NCBI GenBank assembly: GCA_903970315.1
Contig: CAJCIJ010000347.1
Coordinates: 1 to 9,041, forward strand
Length of the DNA stretch: 9,041 bases
Source: Actinomycetota bacterium
GTDB taxonomy: Bacteria > Actinomycetota > Thermoleophilia > Solirubrobacterales > Solirubrobacteraceae
Direction: 5' to 3'
Of this stretch, positions 1-5,515 are shown piece by piece. The notes under the pieces were generated by a model. It searched no databases. It was given only the letters and a program-made list of their open reading frames with translations, and had not been told where the DNA came from. Every line of letters begins with the position of its first letter. Position 1 is the stretch's first letter. Both the position numbers and the translations under genes were made by a program.

Positions 1-369
1 CTGCTCGATGTCGTGAGCGTTGAGATCGGGCAGCTTGCGCTCGGCGATGGCACGCAGCTGGGAGGCGGAAAGCGTGCCGACCTTCTTGCGGTTGGGCTCG
101 CCGGAGCCGCGGTCGAGGCCCAGCGCCTGGCGGATCAGCACGGCGGCGGGGGGCGTCTTGGTGATGAACGTGAACGAGCGGTCCTCGTAGACGGTGATGA
201 CCACCGGGATGACCGTGCCCGTTTCACTGACAGTCTGGGCGTTGAAGGCCTTGCAGAACTCCATGATGTTGATGCCGTGCTGGCCCAGGGCAGGGCCCAC
301 GGGCGGCGCCGGAGACGCCTGGCCGGCGTTGGCCTGGAGCTTGATTGTGGTGAGTACTTTCTTTGCCAT
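1..369 (-). CDS. rplK: 50S ribosomal protein L11, 3' end cut by window edge
   Basis: L11 binds the GTPase-associated centre of 23S rRNA and supports elongation-factor function on the large subunit. The ATG at 369-367 opens a protein beginning [12 protein letters not shown]. It carries the conserved proline-rich N-terminal segment ([23 protein letters not shown], residues 19-41), typical of the L11 N-terminal domain, followed by the start of the rRNA-binding C-terminal domain ([14 protein letters not shown], about residues 71-84). 123 codons are visible with no stop; the family is about 141-145 residues, so roughly the last 20 residues lie beyond base 1. No clear Shine-Dalgarno precedes the ATG. 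It sits 30 bases downstream of nusG on the same strand, so it is probably cotranscribed, and the usual nusG-rplK order is kept. rplA would be expected next, outside the window. Confidence 0.97.
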   Translation of the reverse strand, partial: MAKKVLTTIKLQANAGQASPAPPVGPALGQHGINIMEFCKAFNAQTVSETGTVIPVVITVYEDRSFTFITKTPPAAVLIRQALGLDRGSGEPNRKKVGTLSASQLRAIAERKLPDLNAHDIEQ

Positions 370-399
370 TGCTAGATCAGCGTAACCGGGCGATGGCCC

Positions 400-924
400 T
401 TAGAGCTTCTTGACCTGGTCAAAGCCGACCTCGACGGGTGTCTCGCGCCCGAAGATGGACACGAGCACCTTCAGGCGGGCGGCGTCGTCGTTGATCTCGG
501 AGATCTCGCCGGAGAAGTCCGACAGGGGGCCGGCGATGACCTTGACGGATTCGCCGATCGCAAACTGCGCACGGGCGCGCGGGGCAGCGGCAACTTCGGC
601 GCGGTGCAGCAGCCTGTCGACCTCGGGCCGGGTAAGGGGGACGGGCTTGTGTTCGGAGCCGACGAAACCGGTCACGCCGGGCGTGCCGCGAACGACGCCC
701 CAGGAGTCCTCATCGAGGTCCATGTTGACGAGCACGTAGCCGGGCATGGTGCGCTTCTCGACGGTCACCTTCTGGTTGTCCTTCATCTCGGAGACCGACT
801 CGGTGGGCACGACGACCTGACGCACGGCACGCTGCTGTCCCAGGGAGACAACGCGGTGCTCAAGGTTCTGCTTGACCTTGTTCTCGTGGCCGGAGTATGT
901 GTTTATGACGTACCAGCGAAACAT
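400..924 (-). CDS. nusG: Transcription termination/antitermination factor NusG
   Basis: NusG binds the RNA polymerase clamp, modulates pausing, and couples transcription to Rho or to the ribosome. The 174-residue product has the N-terminal NGN domain (about 1-105), opening MFRWYVINTYSGHENKVKQN and including the conserved KRTMPGYVLVNM segment near residues 57-68 and the TPGVTGFVG motif near 81-89. A linker leads to a C-terminal KOW domain (about 122-174), with VKVIAGPLSDFSG and the closing VEVGFDQVKKL. The length matches a simple NusG; the long acidic N-terminal extension of many actinobacterial NusG proteins is absent. The ATG at 924 is the natural start because the NGN domain begins immediately there, though no strong Shine-Dalgarno is visible. 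It lies 108 bases downstream of secE and 30 bases before rplK in the same direction. Confidence 0.97.
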   Translation of the reverse strand: MFRWYVINTYSGHENKVKQNLEHRVVSLGQQRAVRQVVVPTESVSEMKDNQKVTVEKRTMPGYVLVNMDLDEDSWGVVRGTPGVTGFVGSEHKPVPLTRPEVDRLLHRAEVAAAPRARAQFAIGESVKVIAGPLSDFSGEISEINDDAARLKVLVSIFGRETPVEVGFDQVKKL

Positions 925-1032
925 GATTGGGTGCCGTTCGGGAGAGGTTTGCGACGCTAAATGGACCTGGTGGTGGGCAGAAGAAGATAGCCAGGCCGGG
1001 GCAGGATAGCCGCCGACGGGCGCCGAGGCGGG

Positions 1033-1725
1033 CTATTCGAGTATGAGGTTGACGACCTTCTGAGCCACCCAGTCGGCGGCTCCGAGGTACAGGCCGGCGA
1101 CCACGACAAAGCCGAGCACGACTGCAGTGGCCTGGGATGTCTGCTGGCGGTCGGGCCACTGCATGCGCTGCAACTCCGCCCAGGAGGCGCGCAGGAAAGC
1201 GGCGGCGCGAGCGGGCAGCGAGAGCTTGCGCTCAGAAACCTCCGCGCGGGCTCGCCGCGGCCGGCGCTGGGCGGGGGCGTCCTCGTCGCGCTGGGCAAAT
1301 GCCTCGACGGCCGTGCCTGAGCCGTCGGCATCCTGGTCGTCGTCATCCTCGTAGTCGTCGGCGTCGGCGTCGGCGGAGGGTGAGGGTCCTTCATCGACGA
1401 GGTCCTCCAGACCTGGATCGGTGTCGGCCGGGGCATCGAGGACCTCGCCATTTGTGGCCTCGCCGGCTTGCAGTGCAGTGGTGGCATCTTGGTCGTCGTC
1501 GGAAAACACTTCGGCGGCACCGCGCGCCATGGCGGCGTCGAACTCCTCGACCTCACCAGACGCGTGCTCCAGGGCGGCTGGCACGCTGGGCGCAGGGATG
1601 CCACCGCCGGTCCCTGCTGGGACACCGGCGCGGGTGGCGTCGGGACGGGCGTCGCGGACATCGGCCGCCGCCCCCCGACCCTGGCGCGCTTTGCGCTGCC
1701 TGGCGCGTTTGCGGTCACGGGCCAC
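1033..1725 (-). CDS. secE: Preprotein translocase subunit SecE with long charged N-terminal extension
   Basis: SecE is the small essential membrane subunit of the SecYEG translocon. The recognisable SecE part is only the C-terminal ~60 residues (about 172-230). It has an amphipathic helix (RAAAFLRASWAELQRMQWPDR, with the conserved W-P at 190-191) followed by one transmembrane helix (about 200-220, AVVLGFVVVAGLYLGAADWV). Residues 1-171 are hydrophilic and look disordered: a basic start (MARDRKRARQRKARQGR), an Ala/Pro/Gly stretch, an acidic tract rich in Asp at about 118-134, and a basic patch before the domain. The start is GTG at 1725. It is supported by a GGAGGA Shine-Dalgarno about 9 bases upstream, directly after the rpmG stop, which implies tight coupling to rpmG. 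The total of 230 residues is long for SecE. The family call rests on the C-terminal domain and on its place directly upstream of nusG. Confidence 0.93.
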   Translation of the reverse strand: MARDRKRARQRKARQGRGAAADVRDARPDATRAGVPAGTGGGIPAPSVPAALEHASGEVEEFDAAMARGAAEVFSDDDQDATTALQAGEATNGEVLDAPADTDPGLEDLVDEGPSPSADADADDYEDDDDQDADGSGTAVEAFAQRDEDAPAQRRPRRARAEVSERKLSLPARAAAFLRASWAELQRMQWPDRQQTSQATAVVLGFVVVAGLYLGAADWVAQKVVNLILE

Positions 1726-1740
1726 GGCGAGAATCCTCCG

Positions 1741-1905
1741 CTAGCGGGTCTCCCGATGACTGGTGTGCCGTCGGCACCAGCGGCAGTATTTGCGCATGGT
1801 CATGCGGTCAGGGTTGTTGCGCTTGCTCTTGTTTGTCTGGTAGTTGCGACGCTTGCAGTCCTCGCAGGCGAGGGTGACAGCGATTCGCACATCTGCGCGG
1901 GCCAT
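1741..1905 (-). CDS. rpmG: 50S ribosomal protein L33, four-cysteine (zinc-type) form
   Basis: L33 is a small protein of the large ribosomal subunit. The 54-residue product starts [22 protein letters not shown] and ends in the basic tail HRETR. It contains two CxxC pairs (C14/C17 and C41/C44), the signature of the zinc-binding form, and the [17 protein letters not shown] segment typical of L33. An upstream in-frame extension is open, but the ATG at 1905 gives the exact family length and has a weak AGGGA Shine-Dalgarno, so it is preferred. The stop at 1741-1743 abuts the secE Shine-Dalgarno. It is the first gene of the rpmG-secE-nusG-rplK run. No tRNA-Trp lies between rpmG and secE, unlike the arrangement in many bacteria. 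Confidence 0.96.
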   Translation of the reverse strand: MARADVRIAVTLACEDCKRRNYQTNKSKRNNPDRMTMRKYCRWCRRHTSHRETR

Positions 1906-1934
1906 GTGGGCTATCCCTGCGTAGTTGTTGGGTA

Positions 1935-1960
1935 CTTGGGCGAAAAAAAACCCGCCCAAG
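1935..1960 (-). promoter_or_regulatory. Perfect 8-bp hairpin with T8 in its loop, in the rpmG leader
   Basis: The arms CTTGGGCG (1935-1942) and CGCCCAAG (1953-1960) pair perfectly around a 10-base loop, which on the minus strand reads GG followed by eight T. If transcription starts near the -10 box at 1975-1980, this element lies in the rpmG 5' untranslated RNA, ending about 30 bases before the start codon. The T-run is inside the loop rather than after the stem, so it is not a standard intrinsic terminator in this folding. A leader regulatory hairpin is possible; its role is unknown. Confidence 0.45.
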
Positions 1961-1974
1961 CGCGAGTTGTCCAA

Positions 1975-1980
1975 AGTCTA
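1975..1980 (-). promoter_or_regulatory. Candidate -10 box (TAGACT) for the rpmG-secE-nusG-rplK run
   Basis: On the minus strand the hexamer TAGACT fits the actinobacterial TAnnnT pattern. It would place the transcript start near 1968, giving a leader of about 60 bases that contains the hairpin at 1935-1960. No good -35 box is visible 16-18 bases upstream, so the call rests on the -10 hexamer, its similarity to other -10 boxes in the window, and its position before the first gene of the run. Confidence 0.4.
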
Positions 1981-2182
1981 GCGCTCCTGCCCGATCGGAG
2001 CACCCGCGACAGGGCCGACGCCCAAATCGTGTCCCAAAACGCGTTCTCCGTCGGAACCGCGCGCGCGCCCACGCGCCCGCGTGCCATGCATCTTGCAAGC
2101 GCCAACCCTCCACGCTCACTGGCGCCGAAGTGCAAAGGCGTGCCGGCTAAAGGACTGAGGCAGCGGCGCCGACCAGAACACA

Positions 2183-2211
2183 TTGACGCCGTGGTGGCGC
2201 GCAGTTAGGCT
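2183..2211 (+). promoter_or_regulatory. Sigma-70 type promoter TTGACG-N17-TAGGCT for the AIM24-family gene
   Basis: A -35 box TTGACG (2183-2188) and a -10 box TAGGCT (2206-2211) are separated by exactly 17 bases. This is the best-formed housekeeping promoter in the window. The transcript would start near 2218 and run about 47 bases to the ATG at 2265, with the Shine-Dalgarno AAGGAGG at 2251-2257. The -10 hexamer is identical to the one before clpP. Confidence 0.65.
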
Positions 2212-2264
2212 CGCCTCCAACAAGGCATCACCCTCGCCAATCAGCCGCCTAAGGAGGCACGCCG

Positions 2265-3038
2265 ATGCACCTGCCCGAGCCGATCCCGCCGTCTGTCTCC
2301 GACGAGTCCTTTGCGGGCGTCACCTACCACATCCGCGGCGCACTGGTGCCGGAGTTGCAGATCGAGGTGGGCCAGCAGGGGGTGATGTTCGAACACCACG
2401 TGCTGCTGTGGAAGCAGCCACAGGTGAACGTCGAGTTGCACAAGCTGCCGGGGGCGATCAAGCGCAAGATTGCGGGCCTTGACTTCTTCGTAACCCACAC
2501 GACGGGCGCGGGCAACATCGCGTTCTCGCGTGACTCGGCCGGCCAGTGCATACCGCTGCACGTTGGCCAGGGCCAGGGGGTGGACGTGCGCGAGCACCAG
2601 TTCATCGCGGCGACGGACAACATCGACTACACCTTTGAACGGGTCAAGGGTGTGAAGAACATGCTGCTGGGAGGCTCGGGCTTCTTCATCGACAAGTTCC
2701 GTGCCACCAACGGCGACGCGATCGTGTGGCTGCACGGACACGGCAACGTGTTCGCGGTGACGCTGGACGCGGGCGAGCAGATTGACGTGGAGGCGGGCGC
2801 GTGGCTCTACAAGGACCCCACGGTCAAGCTCGAGGCGATCAGCATGGGCCTGAAGTCAGGGATCTTCGGCGGCGGCGGAAAGCTGACGTGGAACCGCTTC
2901 ACGGGGCCGGGCACGCTGGCCATCCAGACGATGTTCATCGCACCCATCGAGGGCGAGGGCGCGACGGGGAGCACGGCCTCGGCGGCGGCCGGGGGCGGGA
3001 TCGCGGGCGCACTCATTGGGGGGCTGACGGGCAGCTGA
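2265..3038 (+). CDS. AIM24 / TIGR00266-family protein
   Basis: The 257-residue product matches the AIM24 family (formerly DUF124), beta-sandwich proteins related to yeast mitochondrial Aim24. Their molecular role in bacteria is not settled. Visible marks are a beta-rich start (VTYHIRGALVPELQIEV, about 19-35), the central LGGSGFFIDKFRATNGDAIVWLHGHG segment (about 135-160), which is the most typical part of the family, and the late repeat-like VEAGAWLYKDPTVKLE. From about residue 230 the chain becomes a Gly/Ala-rich tail (AAGGGIAGALIGGLTGS), a low-complexity, weakly hydrophobic end. There is no signal peptide. The start is well fixed by AAGGAGG seven bases before the ATG and by a promoter upstream. 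clpP follows 45 bases later but appears to have its own promoter. The family call is firm; no enzymatic function can be assigned. Confidence 0.88.
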   Translation: MHLPEPIPPSVSDESFAGVTYHIRGALVPELQIEVGQQGVMFEHHVLLWKQPQVNVELHKLPGAIKRKIAGLDFFVTHTTGAGNIAFSRDSAGQCIPLHVGQGQGVDVREHQFIAATDNIDYTFERVKGVKNMLLGGSGFFIDKFRATNGDAIVWLHGHGNVFAVTLDAGEQIDVEAGAWLYKDPTVKLEAISMGLKSGIFGGGGKLTWNRFTGPGTLAIQTMFIAPIEGEGATGSTASAAAGGGIAGALIGGLTGS

Positions 3039-3071
3039 GGGCCAGCTCACGGGGCCGGCGGGGGCTGACGG

Positions 3072-3077
3072 TAGGCT
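3072..3077 (+). promoter_or_regulatory. -10 box (TAGGCT) placed for a leaderless clpP transcript
   Basis: TAGGCT ends only six bases (AGAGCG) before the clpP ATG at 3084. With a normal -10 to +1 distance, transcription would start on or next to the A of the start codon. No Shine-Dalgarno is present before clpP, which agrees with a leaderless mRNA, a common class in actinobacteria. No convincing -35 box is visible. Confidence 0.55.
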
Positions 3078-3083
3078 AGAGCG

Positions 3084-3677
3084 ATGCCAGGTATCCCACT
3101 GCTTGTGCCCACGGTCATCGAGACGACGGCGCGCGGCGAACGCGAATACGACATCTACTCGCGACTGCTGAGCGAGCGGATCATCTTCCTGGGATCGCCG
3201 ATCGACGACGAGGTGGCCAACCTGGTGGTGGCACAGCTGCTGCACCTGGAGGCCGAGGACCCCGACAAGGACGTGGCGATCTACATCAACTCGCCGGGGG
3301 GCTCGGTGTACTCGGGCCTGGCCGTGTACGACACGATGCAATTCATCAAGCCCGACGTGGCGACGATGTGCGTGGGCCTGGCGATGTCCATGGGGGCGCT
3401 GCTGCTGACGGGCGGGGCCAAGGGCAAGCGTTCGTCGCTACCGAACAGCCGCATGCTGATCCACCAGCCGTCGGCGGGCTTCCAGGGCCAGTCGACGGAC
3501 ATCGAGATCCACGCGCGCGAGATCCTGGCTCAGCGCGAGCGTCTTGACGAAGCGTTTGCGCTGCACAGTGGCAGAACCGTTGAGGAGGTCCACAAGGACA
3601 TGGAGCGCGATCGCTTCTTCAACGCCGAGCAGGCCGTGGAGTACGGGCTGATCGACAGGGTCATCCAAAGCCACTAG
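3084..3677 (+). CDS. clpP: ATP-dependent Clp protease proteolytic subunit
   Basis: ClpP forms the double-heptamer serine protease chamber that degrades proteins unfolded by Clp ATPases in the cytoplasm. The 197-residue product has the full catalytic triad at family spacing: Ser102 in AMSMGALLL, His127 in MLIHQP and Asp176 in ERDRFF, at intervals of 25 and 49 residues as in other ClpPs. Other marks are [16 protein letters not shown] near the N-terminus, the [19 protein letters not shown] segment (about 67-85), and [16 protein letters not shown] at the C-terminus. The ATG at 3084 is chosen because the N-terminus [22 protein letters not shown] is complete and a -10 box sits just upstream. There is no clpX, and no second clpP copy, in this window. 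pgsA follows after 23 bases, probably on the same transcript. Confidence 0.97.
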   Translation: MPGIPLLVPTVIETTARGEREYDIYSRLLSERIIFLGSPIDDEVANLVVAQLLHLEAEDPDKDVAIYINSPGGSVYSGLAVYDTMQFIKPDVATMCVGLAMSMGALLLTGGAKGKRSSLPNSRMLIHQPSAGFQGQSTDIEIHAREILAQRERLDEAFALHSGRTVEEVHKDMERDRFFNAEQAVEYGLIDRVIQSH

Positions 3678-3700
3678 AGGCCCGCCGGCCGCCGCGTTCA

Positions 3701-4282
3701 GTGTTCCCAGTCAACCTCCCGAACGTGTTGACGGTACTGCGCATCCTGCTGGTGCCGGTGGTGGTGGTGTCGCTGCTTGGCAACTCCGCCGAGGGCGACG
3801 TGCTGGCGGCGGTGGTGTTCGCGCTGGCGTCGCTGACGGACTTCGTGGACGGCTACCTGGCGCGCGCCAAGGACTCAGAGACCACGTTCGGCAAGCTCAT
3901 GGACCCGCTCGCCGACAAGCTGCTGATCGTGGCGGCACTGCTGGCGCTGGTCTCACTGCACCGGCTGGCGGCATGGGTGGCGATGGTGATCATCGCCAGG
4001 GAGCTGGCGGTGACGATGCTGCGCATGGGCGTTGGCCACGCGGGCGTGGTGATCGGAGCAGGCTCGCTGGGCAAGATCAAGACTGCTGTTCAGATCGTGA
4101 CGGTACTCGCCGTGATCGCGGTGCCCAACAAGCCGCTGTGGGTGTCGGGGCTGATCTACGCGATGGTCGCGGTGACCGTGATCTCGGGCCTTGACTACTT
4201 CTTCGGCCTGCGCAGGCATATCCAGGCTGTGCAGCGCGCGGCCGACGCAGCCGGCGCTGCCGCCCAGCCACACGCGCACTAG
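3701..4282 (+). CDS. pgsA: CDP-diacylglycerol--glycerol-3-phosphate 3-phosphatidyltransferase (CDP-alcohol phosphatidyltransferase family)
   Basis: PgsA transfers phosphatidyl from CDP-diacylglycerol to glycerol-3-phosphate, the committed step to phosphatidylglycerol in the membrane. The 193-residue protein has the complete CDP-alcohol phosphotransferase motif: D47xxD50G51xxA54R55, then G64xxxD68xxxD72, with eight residues between R55 and G64. The opening NLPNVLTVLRILLVPVVV is typical of PgsA. Several hydrophobic helices follow (about 11-27, 34-46, 73-88, 90-106, 123-141, 146-163), ending in an Ala-rich cytoplasmic tail. The start is GTG at 3701; no clear Shine-Dalgarno is seen, and the 23-base gap suggests cotranscription with clpP. 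Related enzymes using inositol phosphate or other alcohols share the motif, so the acceptor is inferred from the N-terminal similarity to PgsA. Confidence 0.88.
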   Translation: MFPVNLPNVLTVLRILLVPVVVVSLLGNSAEGDVLAAVVFALASLTDFVDGYLARAKDSETTFGKLMDPLADKLLIVAALLALVSLHRLAAWVAMVIIARELAVTMLRMGVGHAGVVIGAGSLGKIKTAVQIVTVLAVIAVPNKPLWVSGLIYAMVAVTVISGLDYFFGLRRHIQAVQRAADAAGAAAQPHAH

Positions 4283-4331
4283 GCAAGCCCGCCGCTGGGG
4301 TCGCCGCGTTTCGGCGCGCCGCGGGGTGCGT

Positions 4332-5330
4332 TCAGACGCCCGCCGAGTGGGTGAGCCAGCGATCCAGCGTGGTGTGATGGCGGGCGGGCTGGCCCGAGGC
4401 CACCTCGGCGCGCAGCTCAGACAGCAGCCCGTAGCGTTCGGCGACGACGTTGTGCTGGTGGATGGTCTCCAGGTTCTCCTGGCGGGCACAGACAAAGCAG
4501 TCGCCGTGGAGCTCTGGGAAGGCGTCGATGACGCCGCTGATCATCTCGCGCACGCAGTCCTCGACAAAGCGGGGTCGGCGGTGGGCCTTTTCGACCACCT
4601 CGACCTCGTCGGAGCGCTTCATGAGCTCATAGATCTCGGACGACATGGAGCCCTCGACGATCGCCAATAGGGCCATGGCATCCAGCTCGATGCCTGAGTC
4701 GGGGCGGCAGCCGATGTGCAGCGTGCCCAGGCCGCGCTGGTTGTGCGTGGCCACGGGCACGGCCTGGAAGATGCGCTCGGTGTCCTCGGCCGAGAAGCCG
4801 TCGGCCGCCAGGCGCACCCGCGCACGGTCCTTGACCAGCTCCTGCGCGCACGGGCAGGCGGTCATCCCCGTCGCCGAGACCCCCACCACCCGGTGGGTGC
4901 CGGAGCCGGTGGCGATGGCGCGGCCGTAGAGCGTGTAGATCTCCTGCGTGATGACTCCCGACACGGGCGCGGGCTTGTGCTCGGGGTAGCGCGCAGCAAT
5001 GGTCACCTCGGCGCGCTCGGCGCGCTGGCTGTCGCGCACGCGCTCGGCGATGTGCTGGGCGAGTGTCTCGGCGCGGAACGTTGCCTCTCCCAGCACGACG
5101 TCGCCGACGATCTCGTTGATGGCCTCGTCAAAGCGCGACATGTGTGCGCCCTTCTGCTCGGCGCCCAGGTCCACGAAGCAGTCAAGGCGCGCGAAGTAGA
5201 GCTCCTCGCCGACGCGGATGACCTTCTCGACGCCCGTGACGCCGACCCGCGAGAGCGCGACGGGCACAGATGGAGGCCCGGCCTGGACGTCAAGCGCAGC
5301 GGCATCGGGGCCAATTTTCGTTACGGACAC
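4332..5330 (-). CDS. folE2: GTP cyclohydrolase IB (FolE2/MptA family, COG1469)
   Basis: FolE2 converts GTP to 7,8-dihydroneopterin triphosphate and formate, feeding folate (and in many bacteria queuosine) synthesis; it is unrelated in sequence to FolE1. The 332-residue product shows family hallmarks: VGVTGVEKVIRV near residue 29, FVDLGAEQKGAHMSRF (about 52-67), the metal-site region GMTACPCAQELV (C159 and C161), THNQRG (about 195-200), and the C-terminal CARQENLETIHQHNVVAERYG (about 281-301). The start is GTG at 5330, giving MSVTKIGPDAAALDVQ. A -10 box nine bases upstream and the lack of a Shine-Dalgarno suggest a leaderless transcript. The gene is convergent with pgsA (49-base gap) and divergent from the sigma-factor gene. 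No other folate gene is in the window, so it appears to be transcribed alone. The C-terminal ~30 residues (AEVASGQPARHHTTLDRWL) run past the conserved core. Confidence 0.94.
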   Translation of the reverse strand: MSVTKIGPDAAALDVQAGPPSVPVALSRVGVTGVEKVIRVGEELYFARLDCFVDLGAEQKGAHMSRFDEAINEIVGDVVLGEATFRAETLAQHIAERVRDSQRAERAEVTIAARYPEHKPAPVSGVITQEIYTLYGRAIATGSGTHRVVGVSATGMTACPCAQELVKDRARVRLAADGFSAEDTERIFQAVPVATHNQRGLGTLHIGCRPDSGIELDAMALLAIVEGSMSSEIYELMKRSDEVEVVEKAHRRPRFVEDCVREMISGVIDAFPELHGDCFVCARQENLETIHQHNVVAERYGLLSELRAEVASGQPARHHTTLDRWLTHSAGV

Positions 5331-5339
5331 GCCGCGACC

Positions 5340-5345
5340 AGCTTA
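5340..5345 (-). promoter_or_regulatory. -10 box (TAAGCT) for folE2
   Basis: On the minus strand TAAGCT lies nine bases before the folE2 GTG, so the transcript would start at or just before the start codon. The hexamer belongs to the same TAnnCT group as the boxes before clpP, the AIM24 gene and rpmG. No -35 box is recognisable. With clpP, this is a second apparently leaderless arrangement. Confidence 0.45.
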
Positions 5346-5439
5346 GCGTCGCGGGTTTGCCGCGCAGGGGTCTCGGCGTGCCTGCACGCACGGGCCCGGA
5401 TCTGGTATCACTTGCCACTAGGTGGGTTGATCAAGTTTG

Positions 5440-5515
5440 GGTCACTGTTGTTTTAGGTCAATCGTTGGTTGGGGTCAATCGATGGTTTTGGGGTCAAGGT
5501 GAGGGAGAACGGTCA
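5440..5515 (+). repeat. Array of five GGTCA motifs at the sigma-factor gene start
   Basis: GGTCA begins at 5440, 5456, 5473, 5492 and 5511, giving steps of 16, 17, 19 and 19 bases. The second and third copies extend to 15 bases with one mismatch (GGTCAATCGTTGGTT at 5456 and GGTCAATCGATGGTT at 5473). Three copies precede or straddle the first possible start codon (5469); the last two fall in or beside the earliest codons. The local sequence is unusually T/G-rich for this genome. A multi-site regulator-binding region is possible, as is a simple local duplication; function is unknown. Confidence 0.5.

Larger units (their letters stand above)
1906..2264. other. Divergent intergenic region between rpmG and the AIM24-family gene
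   Basis: No gene is supported in these 359 bases. The part next to rpmG holds a hairpin (1935-1960) and a minus-strand -10 candidate (1975-1980). The part next to the AIM24 gene holds a plus-strand promoter (2183-2211) and a strong Shine-Dalgarno, AAGGAGG at 2251-2257. The centre (about 2040-2180) is GC-rich with short alternating CG runs and palindromes such as ATGCAT near 2087. I recognise no RNA gene or coding signal there. Confidence 0.6.

Noticed and set aside
13..375. Plus-strand open frames opposite rplK, nusG, secE and rpmG (including 246-codon frames over 1137-2208)
   Set aside because: They are antisense shadows of clearly recognised minus-strand genes; long open antisense frames are expected at this GC content.
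4302..4316. Small hairpin CGCCG-CGTTT-CGGCG between convergent pgsA and folE2
   Set aside because: Only five base pairs with no T-run on either strand; not enough to call a terminator, though the convergent position would suit one.
5401..5456. Possible sigma-70 promoter for the sigma-factor gene (TTGATC at 5427-5432 with TTTTAG at 5451-5456)
   Set aside because: The -10 match is poor and no TAnnnT box sits at a suitable distance; not called.
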